Assembly (NCBI RefSeq): GCF_019649055.1
Contig: NW_026570273.1
Location: forward strand, 434,001 to 498,000
Direction of reading: 5' to 3'
Length of the DNA stretch: 64,000 nucleotides
DNA from: Paramacrobiotus metropolitanus
Lineage: Eukaryota; Tardigrada; Eutardigrada; Parachela; Macrobiotidae
The notes under the pieces were generated by a model, which worked only from the letters and a program-made list of their open reading frames with translations, was not told the origin of the DNA and ran no database searches. Positions 30,701-42,200 of the stretch are shown here, one piece after another. Position 1 is the first letter of the stretch, and every line of letters starts with the position of its first letter. Made by a program: the position numbers and the translations under genes.

Positions 30701-33615
30701 GTTTCTTTGTGGGCAGCTACCGGAATAATGCACAGCCATCTGGTGTCAATTTCAAGTTTGATACGGTGCTAACGGTGGATAATCATTTGGGTAAAACGAT
30801 AAAAGTACATTAAAGGTTGATTTGTAAATAAATAGTATAAGCAGGTCAATCATAAATCGCCACTAATTAGATAATTATGTCAATAAACTTGAGATTTAAT
30901 TACTAAATAATTTAGCATTGCCCTTTATACCAAAGCACGTACAACCTCCGGTTGATGCTTGATGTTTATTAAATTGCTTTGGAGACCAAAATATTCCCTT
31001 GAACAATCCGACTATGCTGAAGTGAAAACTATCGTAATTACAGGAAAACAAAATAATGGGATTTTAAAATATTTTCTTTACTTCGTGTAGGTGCGTATAA
31101 AGCGTATCTGGAGGATCCCATAGTCTGCAGTGCGTCCGCACGTGCCAAGTTGTGCACCACTTCCGCTCTGGAGCTGGAGCGATGCGGCCTAATGAAGCTA
31201 GCATTCCAGGTAAATTTATTATTTCTCGGGTCCCGATAAACAGAATTATGGTTGGGTTATTTTAAACTGCGTATTCAGGCACATCGCATCCGCCCGGAAC
31301 TCGAATGTCAACCACCGGTGAAGAATCCATATGTCTGTCTGACTAAAATCAACGCCAACCAAACGGATATTGCGATGGTCGATGTTGGTGACCTTGTTGC
31401 CGCCGGAAGGTATGTAACAATATATAACCGGTTCTTTCTTGCTTAAGGAAGAACCAAGACGCAAATTCAGTCTGTTTTCTTAAATAAGTATCCGCTTACA
31501 ATCTTACTCTGTTTAACTAAATAAAAACAAATTCCTTTTTTTAATTTTAATTATACGTAATATTCTAATAAATTCTAATTACCTAGATATTCATTTTCTT
31601 TTAAGTTAGTCCAATATTAATACATAACTGAGATAAGTAACATATTTTACAAACAAGTCTTGCTCTAAATAATTACTTTTATTTAACGAACTATGTAGTG
31701 AATATATATTAATTTTATCGTCATAGAGTTTTCTACTTTTTTAACAATCTTTTCAATATATGATTGGTCTCTTGTGTCGACAGCCACTTTAACGCCATCC
31801 AGCTTGCTCAGGAGCGCTTCGTTAGCCGTGACCGTCTAGGCAGCACCAGCTCCATCTTCGACGAGGCGTATTCCGTGGCATTGGTCCGCGATCCCAACAT
31901 CCGCAGCCTGAACGATCTTCGCGGAAAGCACGCCTGCTTCAGCGGCGTCTTTGAGGCCAACGGCTTCATGTTGCCCATTAACGCGCTGCGCCGCAATGGT
32001 CTATTGGGCCACAGCGACTGTCAGAATATCCGAGCGGCGGCCGATTTCTTCGGGGACTCCTGTCTGCCGGGTCTGTCGGATGCCGAACTCAATACCAACG
32101 TGTGGACCGACGACAAGGCCAAGCTGTGCCGTCGGTGTGAGCGCGGTGAGCAGTCATGTGCGCGAGGCGGAGATAATAAGTACGACGGGGAGATGGGCGC
32201 GTTGAACTGCCTGCGCGACGGAAAAGGGGATGTGGCATTCGTGTCCCATACGGTGCTGAACGAGATTCCGGATGAACAGCGGAGGATGTTCTATTTAGTG
32301 TGCGGACAGGCTAATTCCGGGACGGCGCAGGGCATTGATTCGTATAATACCTGCAATTTGGAAAAGGCACCTGGTGGCGTTATCGTCACGAACCGGTAAA
32401 CCGCGTGATGGCTATCTCTGTAAAATCCAATAACGTATTATGATGTGGATAAATATAAAGTAACAAACAAATAGAGTCTTCGTCGGTAATTTAAATTTAC
32501 TTAGGAAAAACTTTAAAAAATAATTTTTATTGCACAGTAACAAAGCAACAATAAATACATTACTAGTATTATGCTTAAGAGTTTTTCGAGTCAAAATTAA
32601 CGCACCGAAATAGCTACACCGGAAATTGGTGAATCGTATTATATTTTTGGCAGTTGCAAATCCGGTAAACGATTTAATTTTAAACTGCTATTTATAATGA
32701 TTTAAATTAATTCTGAGAAAACAGTGTTTTACTGTAACGCTTTTGGTTTCAGTCGTTCTTTAATATTTAAATTAATTTAAATATTAAAGTAATTTAAAGT
32801 ATTAAAGTAATTTAAATTAATTTAAATATTTAAATATTAAATGTAAATTTACATTATTTTCAGCACAAATTTGGCCAGCTCCTGGCCTTTGGGCGAATAA
32901 AAATTTGCATTTTCTGTAGCTGCATCGGAATTTGCATGACGGCAAAGTAATTAAATCGGTACAAATTGATTAATATTCTTTGCATCTCTCCAGGTACAAA
33001 CCGCTAGCAGAGAAGCGCCGCTTGACCGACATGCTGCTGACCGCCAGCAGTCTCTTCAGTGCCGACCTGACCATAAACAACTTCCAGAACGTCCGCATTG
33101 ATCTGCGCTCTGGCGCCATGGACCGTGCCCGCAAGACCTACCACATGTTCGGCAAACGCAACCGTACCGACTCCTACCTCACCTACTCTTCGACCTCCAA
33201 TTTCTACGGCCAGACCGGCCAGACGGGCGGTAGCCAATACAACAGCGGCAACAACCAATACAACAACCAATATCAGAGCAACCAATACCAGCAAAGCACC
33301 TCATCGTACTACAACAGCAACAACAATTATCAACAGCAGCAGAATCAGCAACAGCAATCCCAGTACAGCAATCAGCCACTGAGTACCCTCAATACCGCCG
33401 GCCACTACGCCATCTTCAGTCCGTCGGCGTATGATCTGCGCGGTTTCGGTGACGATAACACTACCCACGTGGGACTGGCGCTGGGTTCGTACCGGGAACT
33501 GGCCGAGCGGAGTAACTGGCGGGTGTGCATTGATACTGGCACGGCCGCCCGCCCAGCGGTGGCGGGCATGTTTAGTGTTCTTGTGATGGTGGTGCTAAGC
33601 AGGATCCTGTTGTGA
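27786..33615 (+). CDS. Melanotransferrin-like two-lobe transferrin with Q/N/Y-rich segments
   Basis: Ten exons close exactly to 966 residues: 27786-27997, 28410-28694, 29185-29315, 29372-29629, 30048-30231, 30444-30790, 31091-31209, 31279-31409, 31784-32395 and 32994-33615. A signal peptide (MRRAPGFFCGLFVLISVVSA) is followed by about 80 residues rich in Gln, Asn, Tyr and Ser. The first transferrin lobe follows (IPLRFCTV, ADIVLVTPGEAYVG, LRGRRACFNSVGD, DVAFVSATVL), then the second (VCLTKI, TDIAMVDVGD, LRGKHACFSG, GDVAFVSHTVL). Near the end is a second Q/N/Y/S-rich insert (about 33220-33400) and a hydrophobic C-terminus (VAGMFSVLVMVVLSRILL) fitting a GPI signal, as in melanotransferrin. Such proteins sit on the cell surface and bind iron or help seal epithelia. 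The first-lobe Asp-Gly-Gly box reads VTPGE, so that lobe has probably lost an iron ligand. Confidence 0.9.
28828..28845. repeat. Poly(A) tract in transferrin intron 2
   Basis: A run of about 17 A lies in intron 2 of the transferrin gene. No retroposed coding sequence is recognisable next to it, so it may be simple slippage. Confidence 0.6.
32758..32789. repeat. Perfect 32-nt AT palindrome in transferrin intron 9
   Basis: The sequence beginning CTTTAATATTTAAATT is self-complementary over 32 bases without a loop. Partial repeats of the same words follow to 32835. It is probably AT-rich slippage, but it could extrude as a cruciform. Confidence 0.85.
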
Positions 33616-33862
33616 GAATGGTCAACGGTGGGAGTTTAGTTTTGTATTAACGTTTTTGTCCGGGATTTTATTGGGAGAATATGTGCCACTGATACCAAAA
33701 TGCGTAGCGCGTTGAGGGGTTCTTCGATTTCGTTTTTTTGTTGCAGGACTTTTTTGTGGAATATATTTATGTACCCAGTAAAAACTAACATTAATGCAAT
33801 CGCCGGTTCGTACGAGATATTTGTGCGGAATAGTCGTTGTTGATGTTGTTTCTTGTGTAATT

Positions 33863-33868
33863 AATAAA
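33863..33868 (+). terminator. Candidate polyadenylation signal of the transferrin gene
   Basis: AATAAA lies about 250 bases after the stop at 33615. The next gene starts more than 1 kb later, so this is the most plausible 3' end. Confidence 0.5.
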
Positions 33869-34929
33869 GTTACCATAGATCGAACAGCCGTTGTGTGTAC
33901 TGTGTATAGCCAAATGGGGAACGGGTCGGTCAATCTCCGGTCACAAATTTAAAATCGGCGTACATTGTGCGACGATATCAGTCCCACTTGCGCATAAACT
34001 GCTAAAACTGGGGAGAACAGGAAAGCGGTTGTTTGCGCATTAGGCGCTAAAATGTGATGAAGTATCTACATTTTACACTTCTACATTGTACCAACATTTA
34101 ACGCATGTACAGTACATCCTGTGCATTATTAATTAAGTGAATGTATCGTACGAACATGTTCCGTGTTGAAACTACCGGAGGCGGCATTGTACCGCGCGCG
34201 CGCATACATGCTTCGGTTTTTCCGGTTCCGCATAATCGTCGGCTTAAACGAGCGTTTCACACTTTCACTGACTTGGTGATTGTGATCGTTATTTAAGGTT
34301 GATTGCCGATTGTCAACAAACTGTATCTGTATTAGCCATCTTTTCGACGCATCGATTTAATTCTTTAACAAATCCAAGAGGGAATTTTCCTGTAATTAAC
34401 TATACAAGCTCTAAAATAATATATTTCTTTACGTTACAATTTTTATTTTAATTAAGTCTTTATTCTTCATGATTTCTTATGGCGGAATAAAATTCTACGT
34501 GCTTGTGAGTCACGCATAATTATGGAACATAAACAGTTGTCTGGGTGTTTTTGTAGTAATATTCATTAGTTATTCTGACATTCGGCGAAGAAATTTGCCA
34601 GTGGCGCGGAATCAAACATCAGTGAACGTAGGCCGAAAGAAAGTACCCTGCTGAACAGGATCTTAACGCGTCATGTTTCAGCACTTTTACTGCTAAGACA
34701 CTGTCGCACTCATAACGCGTGGAAAATTAGCCAGCGATCCATGAAATTTTGCACACAATTCTCCTCTGTTATTACAATTTTTCTATCCTTATCATCCGCA
34801 TTTTTCGAACCGGAAATTGCATTTCTCTCTGCTTCTAACGCCGGCCGCAGCCAGTGGATTGTTACTGAATTAACACAGACGCGCTGAAACGGCGCCTTCT
34901 TACCGGATTTATTTGTCATTTTATTCATA
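33869..34929. other. Intergenic region after the transferrin gene
   Basis: About 1 kb of AT-rich sequence with a GCGCGCGC run near 34194-34203 and no exon-like stretch. It probably includes the promoter of the Thr-rich gene that starts at 34930. Confidence 0.4.
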
Positions 34930-37174
34930 ATGATTTGCCAATGGAAATATTATCAGTATTATATCTCTCTCACATTATTTCTTCCACTCCTGGAAACGCA
35001 TCAAACCGGAAATGTGTATACACTTGAGAATTCTTTGTCAGGTGAGACACACTCTGTATTTTGGCTTATTTATGAGAATCGGAAAAAAATGTTTAATGCT
35101 TTCAAAGACAAGATTTAATCGGGAATCGAAATTCTGATAATCTGCTAAACTAAGGCAACAAGTTTTCAGTTATTTTCAGTTTTACTAAGATATCCGAGCG
35201 CTGTTAATCCAAATATTTGCAAAGAGCAGCACCGGGCGGTCGCCCTTACTGCAGTAAATCGCCTAAAGGGTTTGGCGAGTGAAACGTATAATACATTTCT
35301 CTTGACCGATATTTCCGCGACCAACTGTTTTTCCTTGAGTATTACGTATGCCAACGGGTCGCCCGTTGCCCGGTGCGTCGTACATACTTTCCCCGACACG
35401 CTCCCGTCCAAGAGCACAAATATAATTCTACAGTAGTCTTTAATAATTATTTATTCTGATTTTATCATGTGCACATGATAAATATTCATTGGATAAATAT
35501 TCATATTTTGTAGGTTTTTTAATACGGCAGTCCCGCGATCTGACTTTTAAGCCCTTTAATACCATGACGCCGCTCAACTTCAGCGCCCCACATCAGATCT
35601 CCATCGAGGAGCTAAAGAAGATGAACCAGAATACCGGCTTCTCCTCGTCCACCTCCACTGCCCAGGCCCAGCGCATCGACACCAAGAATCCCAGACTGGA
35701 TTTGGGGACATCGTTGTCCGTGGCCATTGATATCAATGGTCCGTTGGGGGAAGTAGGCAGCTCCTTCAAGGGATCACAGAACACCGGTGCGGCGACTTCC
35801 CAGGCGGGGGCGTTGACCGGGACCAAAAAGGGCAGCAAGGGACCGGCCAACGCACAGACGGCCGCCCAGGCCAACATCTTGGTGGATGATCCCAACGCGG
35901 AGGCCTCGGCATCCGTGCTCAACACAGCCAATGTGATCATGTCGGGGAATGCGAAGGGCAACGCGCAGTCAGCGGGTTCGGTGAACACCAAGTCGCCGGA
36001 TGGGACAATAACGACGGCAGCGCCACCAGCAGGTAACTGACTTCAGCAGTATGTATGGTCCGAACACCGCGTTCATAAATTTTGATAAGTTTATATAGGT
36101 CTACCGTAATTAATTTAACTCTACGAAAAGTAGTTATTAGCTTTGCAAACTGCTGGCCCCTCCACGATACCAAAGGTGCGCCGTCACTCGTTCAAAAACA
36201 CAAGCGTGATACGAGGTTCTGCCGTTTCGGCACGATCGATCGTGCAAACTGCTGCGCTTAAGCGTAGGCATAGCGCGAAGCGTCGGGTAAATAATCAGGA
36301 AGTTTCACTTATCGAAATGTACCCAAAACCCTACCGCGCACAGCAAATTCAGTTTGCGAATGCCAATACGGTTTTCATTTGCCCTACCAACCGCATCGCC
36401 GTATTTTCGGCTTTATAAAACCTTTTGAGGCGTAGAGAAATTGCAGCGCTTCGTTGTTTGGCTTGCTGGAATCTTCTTTTCTATCGCCGGGCAGGCGTTA
36501 GCTCTATGCCGTTTTGCGAATTTTACGTTGGCTTGGGAAACTTTCCTCGTTGTTCATTTTACGGCGTATCGGACAGAAAGAAAGCACGATACCCTTTGTT
36601 CCATTTGAAAGCAACCACATGGGAAACGGGGATGGAGGGGCCGGCATAACATCCATATATCCTCTATATGATCCTGAGCTGTCATTTTGCTTTAGCGGCG
36701 CCTCCAAAATTAGCTGCATTGGAAAGCCCGAAGAAGTTGGCCACGGTGGAGACCACGCAGAAACCGATTACCGTCGCGCGCACTACTAGCACAACAACGA
36801 CGACGACCAGCACCACCACAACGACAACAAGTACGACGACGACGCCTCTACCACCTCTGCCTTTAATGAATACCGATACACAAGGCACGGATGCACCAGC
36901 GGAAGGAGGAACCGACGCCGATACCACCACTGTAGCCAACTCTGATCAACCCACCGAGATTGGCGGTGGCGGGTCCGATGAGTCTGAAGACCAAGACGAA
37001 CGGCCGCACCGGGGTCGCCACCGACGTCCCCCACCACCGCCGCGACGACCCATGCACGGGGGCTTTAGTCGTGGACAGCAATTCGGTATTAATCGGTTCG
37101 TGGGGCAGCAGCCCAACCGGGGCTATTTCCAAACCGGACCCAACTTTCCCACCCAGTCTGGATATTCCGGATAG
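34930..37174 (+). CDS. Secreted low-complexity Thr/Gly/Pro-rich protein
   Basis: Three exons close to 369 residues with phase-1 introns: 34930-35041 (MICQWKYYQYYISLTLFLPL, a plausible signal peptide, donor CAG|GTGAGA), 35514-36032 and 36696-37174. The middle exon gives an Ala/Gly/Ser/Asn/Thr-rich region after NFSAPHQISIEELKKMNQNT. The last exon has a Lys/Pro start, a run of Thr and Ser triplets (TTTTTTSTTTTTTSTTTT) suited to O-glycosylation, an acidic/Gly stretch (GGGGSDESEDQDE), an Arg/Pro-rich patch (RRPPPPPRRP) and a Gly/Gln/Phe-rich end. It has no Cys-rich module or membrane helix. It looks like an extracellular matrix, cuticle or mucin-like protein; no family is recognised. It is on the same strand as the transferrin gene, 1.3 kb downstream. 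The signal exon is the least certain part. Confidence 0.6.
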
Positions 37175-37422
37175 GTAGGGTATTGTGATCTGCTAGGCGC
37201 TTAATCCGCATTTCACATTTTCAGCAGTGACGCACTTTAGACTTTCCAAAAAAGTCCTTGAGAAATTCGCCGCAAAATAGGGGTATCTAGCTAAATAGCA
37301 CTCCGTACACAGTTGATTCGTTCTGTAGCAGGGGCAAAATCGCAGCAACGCCAGTGAGACTCACCCACCCGGCAGCTCCTGACCCTGTCGTGCGATTTTA
37401 TACCAATGCAGACAGAATTGGT

Positions 37423-38134
37423 ATCATGGTGTTCGTATTGCAACTTCCTCTTGGCGATCACCTGGCATCTCTTTTACTCAGCGCAAATTCAGCCACATTT
37501 TTTAAAGCAGACTCCGTTAACAAATCGGCGCCGCTGATGTATCACTCACGAATCACAATTGTCAGAAACTTATCGACGAATATGCTCACCCACTGTTCTG
37601 GAGGATTAGCTGAATATGTGGTTCTTGGCGATACCATATATCCAGCTAATCGTACGTAAAACGGTTTGGCCATTCCAAAAAGAGAGCGCTTTGTGCAACA
37701 CCGAAGCACACTTTGCGTTTGAAATTTAGTAGTGCTAGTAGTACTAGTAATAGTAGTGCTAGTAACAGTAGTCTGTAGTTTGCAGTTCTTAGTACTTACT
37801 GCGTCATTCGGTGTTCTTATCGGCTAATCCAATTGCTAGTACAGCAGTAATTTAAGTCAGCCTTTTCATATTGCTAATAAATTATGTAATATTGCAATGG
37901 AACAGTTCCATGGTGTTTATTGTTGCAGGTAACACGCCGGTTATCAAAACCTTCCAGCTTCCATTCTCCCTGGACAGCCCGAGCGGTGGCCAGTTTCAAA
38001 AGCAAGAAACGCGCTTTGCGCCAGCACCACTACAATTCGGCGCAGCGCGACCTCTTCAATTCGCTCCGTTTCTATCCAGTTTTGTGCCTCTACCTAGGTT
38101 TTCGCGTTCCGTCGATAGCGTACCACGTTCATAG
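37423..38134 (+). CDS. Doubtful gene or alternative 3' exon after the Thr-rich gene
   Basis: An exon-like stretch 37929-38134 has a good acceptor (TTGTTGCAG) and reads in phase 1 as NTPVIKTFQLPFSLDSPSGG, then a Pro/Phe/Ala-rich end and a stop. A preceding frame (37423-37651) begins MVFVLQLPLGDHLASLLLSA and ends at a GTACGT donor in the same phase. Alternatively the 37929 exon could be an alternative last exon of the Thr-rich gene, whose exon 2 also ends in phase 1. No family is recognised, and transcript data would be needed to choose. Confidence 0.25.
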
Positions 38135-38399
38135 AACGTTCCACGCGGACTGTGTCACTCCGAATGCAGATGTTCATTGCTACATTTTCCCGTTTTTATG
38201 ATTGATGCGCTCTACACATGCTGAATTACGATTGTTTTATACTGCATATTGTATCTACATTCTATATAAGCGATGGAATCAGACTCAATCAGTTAAAGAA
38301 AACCCGCTGAACCTTACGTAATCCACGGAGAAGATCGCACTATTAGGGATCAATAACGCGCGGACAACGATGATGAACAACATTGAACATGAACAACGA

Positions 38400-38435
38400 A
38401 TGAACAACATTGTGCTTATGAACAACATTGTGCTT
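38400..38435. repeat. Two tandem copies of an 18-bp unit
   Basis: ATGAACAACATTGTGCTT occurs twice in a row, preceded by two partial copies (ATGAACAACATTG, ATGAACAACG). It is a small local duplication about 240 bp upstream of the LDLa gene. Confidence 0.8.
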
Positions 38436-38671
38436 ATCTTCCGTCGCAATCAGACAACGTGACATATACATACACTTCTGAAAACCTTCCAGATAAAATC
38501 AAAATATTCCACGCACGGCATCGCGGCCTTGACATTCCCAACATGTACACATAATATTTACCGCACATGGACTGCGCTTAATTGTTTACGAACCAAATCA
38601 GTTCATTCGCGCTGTGCATTATCCAGGACTCAGTACTGACATTACATAAAGCACATTACAAATTTTACATA

Positions 38672-39061
38672 ATGACGCAATTATCACTTCCTGGATTTCT
38701 TCTAGTTGTTCTACTTTGTTGTCTGACTATCCGCACGGTACTGATGAAGCCGACGGAACACGATGAACGCGGCGGTTTTTTCCCTTTAACGGAATCCATC
38801 CCCAGCGCGCTGGACCAGCCGACCTGTGCGCAAGGGTATCGTGTCTGTGATGCAACCTGTTACCCGAAAACCTGGCATTGTGACGGGGAGCGGGATTGTA
38901 AGGATGGGAAGGATGAGACCGACTGCGGATCCTGCTTCACTAACGAGTTCCCTTGTGATAAACGGCGCTGCATCCCGCGGTCGTGGCTATGCGACGGCGA
39001 GCAGGATTGCCTGGATGGGACGGATGAACCCGCCGATGGCTGCACGAAGCCCAACGCGTAG
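38672..39061 (+). CDS. Small secreted protein with two LDLa modules
   Basis: A single exon of 129 residues. The Met at 38672 starts a good signal peptide (FLLVVLLCCLTIRTVL); the frame extends 30 codons further upstream, but without signal character. After a 40-residue linker come two LDL-receptor class A modules: CAQGYRVCDATCYPKTWHCD ending DGKDETDC, and CFTNEFPCDKRRCIPRSWLC ending DGTDEPADGC. Each has six Cys and the acidic calcium site. It ends soon after (TKPNA) with no membrane anchor, so it is probably an extracellular ligand-binding protein. Its modules resemble those of the gene at 2368-3432, but the gene is intronless. AATAAA follows at 39222. Confidence 0.85.
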   Translation: MTQLSLPGFLLVVLLCCLTIRTVLMKPTEHDERGGFFPLTESIPSALDQPTCAQGYRVCDATCYPKTWHCDGERDCKDGKDETDCGSCFTNEFPCDKRRCIPRSWLCDGEQDCLDGTDEPADGCTKPNA

Positions 39062-39221
39062 TTTACACTCTGGATTGGTCTATGCTAAATTATTAAGCAC
39101 TAAAATTTCAAGGGTCGAAGTACCGATGAAACGTTTTGCAGGCACAAATTATTTGGGCTGGTCATTGTGGTCAGTCTTGCGCAGATACCAGTGCGGCAGT
39201 TAGAGAAAGGACAATATTTTT

Positions 39222-39227
39222 AATAAA
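39222..39227 (+). terminator. Candidate polyadenylation signal of the two-LDLa gene
   Basis: AATAAA lies 161 bases after the stop codon in AT-rich sequence. Confidence 0.55.
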
Positions 39228-42200
39228 ATGGGACCTATAAAACTGATTGACACACGATTGTTGATATATAGTTTAGTAAAGCGTAGTTTTTCTAGAAGAA
39301 TTGAATTTAACTGGTCGCTGTATGTACCCATGTATCGATGTACAATTGTACGTAATCGGTATTATAATATCGATTATGTACAAATACAAATACTAATACT
39401 AAATACTAATACGTATATTATGGTACTAATTAGTACCATAATACACTTATGTTGCGAGATTAACAATAAAATCCATGCTACACCCAGCTCTTAATGAGCG
39501 CATCCAAGGATTAGGTACATTGAACATAAAAAGCTAGCCAAAAAGATAACAAATCTTTTTTAATAATACTGATACAATAATACTGATACAATTCGCTACC
39601 GTTTGGCATCCATTACACGTAGTACCGGCCACCGAGAATGGCTACCAAGTAGTACCACCAAAATTAATACATATTGTAATGCATGCCGCGGTAAGAAGAG
39701 AAAATACTGTAGATGTATCGGTACTATTATCCGTACGTACAGCCGTACACAAAAAATACAGTATATACCACGTCTTGTTACATTACACAACGTGAACTTT
39801 TAGTGTATTTAAGAAGTGCTAGTGTATTTTATGTATTTCGTTATGCGGACTGCATAATGAAGCCCAGAAATAAAAAACGTTTTCCCCCAAGCTAATTGTT
39901 TGCTTAAGTGTTGGTGGTTTATGTTAACAAATACGTAAAACGAACCGAAAAAACATAAGGTATTCCATTGCAAGTATTACCTGTACATCACCAAACATGA
40001 TCGTAAATATTTGTTGTAAACTGTATTTAATCACCGGTAGCGGTGTAATTCAACGGATTATATTAGGTCTACCCAACATACAATGATTATTATGAGATAC
40101 ATTAACAAAAAATTATTAATAGTAATTGTCTTTGTAATATTTGGCAGCTAGGCTGTATTTCCTCCACAATATGTTCCTTTATTTGTCAGCACTTAAAATA
40201 GATAAAACCCATCCTGACAGCCGGCCTTGATTTATGTGAAAACCACTGTGTTCTCGTGTATAAACACACTGCCCGAAAGTTCTCACGCCCCCACTGCACC
40301 GGAAACAAGCCATAAATCCTACTGTACAGCTACACGTCCCCGGCACAGCAGCGGAAATACGCTAACGCGCCACAGCCGAGCCTATAATTCCGCTATAGAC
40401 CACTGTGTTGGACCGGAAGGCGTTACCGGCGCATATACACGCCAACCGGCTATCCACGCAACACACAACACAGAAAAGTATCACACTGCCGGAGAAATAT
40501 CTATCTCCGTATCACTATACACTAATACAGCTGGCTCACTCAACCGCTCACGCTGTCAGCTGCTGCTGTAAGCTGGTATACCTTCTCTTCCATTCAATAC
40601 ACACCGCATTATAACATTGTGCGTCATCCATTCTATGTTAAATAACAAAAGCCGCTGATCAACTTTCACCTGTGATTTCCGGCCCACTACCGCGCCGCTG
40701 CCGTGTGTTCAAGTTGTTTATGGCTGTTGGGCACACATGCACACATTTTCTGCTATACTTGGACGCTTGTTAAAATATATTTTTGTATGTGTTCTTCACG
40801 TTGATGTTCCTCGCTTGGTGAGTGTTGATTTAACACGGGTGACTTTTGTCCCGGGAAACGCCAGTTGAAGAAGAGATAACCCGGCGAAGATAAGGACAAG
40901 TGTTTAGCTATCCGGCTGCGTGTGCTGTGGATTATTTTTGGATCCGACGTGCTTAACCTCCCCCGTGTGTGTCTGCGAGAGCTGCAGCGAGACAGACGGA
41001 GGTATGATAAGACGCTGTCTAATTAACGGAGTTTTTCTTGTAGAGATTTATTGTAGCGGGTTTATGATCCGTTAAGCAGTGATCCGTTTTATAATGCAGT
41101 TAACGAGTTCTTGCAACCACTTTATTGCGTTTTTATGTTGCTCGCAAAAAGTTCTTTTTTAAGAAGCAAATTTTTTGCAGCCTATGTTTCCCTATTTTAT
41201 TTTATTTTCTAGACATCATCTAAGAAGCTGTAAATTGGACTACATTAACAGGACACTTTCATTTTCAGAATAATTGCAAACATTTCGCTAGACTTCCAGT
41301 AATTACTCTGATAAATTTTGCAATTAAATTAGGTTCATGTATTTAAAAATAAAGTACGGTTATTTGTGAATAGTTTATTGCCGTTTATATTGACTGTAAA
41401 TCATCACACGAGAAAAGTTAGACTTTCATGTGAGTAAATAGCATTTATTCAAACCATTCCCAAGTACGGCATATGCGGTTCTCAAATGAATTGAAAAACC
41501 GCGTTTATTTATCGCGAATACATTTCTGGAAAACGGTTCGTCGTTCATTATTTTTTCGCCATTCCTGCGAATTTCACCGCACGAAGAAACGTTTCTTGAG
41601 GCGAAACTCGTAAGTTGTAACACCAGATTTACGCTTGAAAATTTCTCGTTTGTCAACGGATAGTGTAGGTTGCAGAGTTGCAGCATAATGGAAAGTATTG
41701 ATAAAATGCCAGATAAAACGGCTGATCATGCCGCTGGGAATAACGCCGGCCAATCAATACATACACCCGGGCACCGAACACACAGTTGGTACAACTTTGC
41801 TGTAGATTATGGACTTTTTTCTCCCCTTGTATAAGCTCTCCCGATAAAATTGGCTCTGGCCGGTTCGGAAAATTAATTTGCATAGCGAATGCGTGCGCGC
41901 CGGTTGCCGTGATAATCTGGCGCGGGCGAATTAAGCTAATTAATTATTGACGCACCGGTGCTTATATCCTATCGTGGCATCATTCCGTTGAATTAACCTT
42001 TTCAGTGTTGACGTCCGAGTGCCGCTGGAGGAGGCAGCTTAACAAACAGATCAAGTGCTAATATTCCTACCTTTATTAGCAATATCCGCGCGGATAAAAT
42101 CGATATGACGGAATAATGGATTTTGACCACGTTTTACATAACGGAATGGCAGAAATAAATGGCTTTGAATGCCTTTAATTCACAGAAAACTGATGACCTA

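Noticed and set aside
35166-35417. 83-codon minus-strand ORF
   Set aside because: It lies within intron 1 of the plus-strand Thr-rich gene and has no recognisable features.
36143-36418. 91-codon plus ORF in intron 2 of the Thr-rich gene
   Set aside because: It has no suitable acceptor/donor pair in phase with the flanking exons.
40227-40571. 114-codon plus ORF
   Set aside because: Isolated, low-complexity Thr/His-rich reading with no signal peptide, partner exon or domain.
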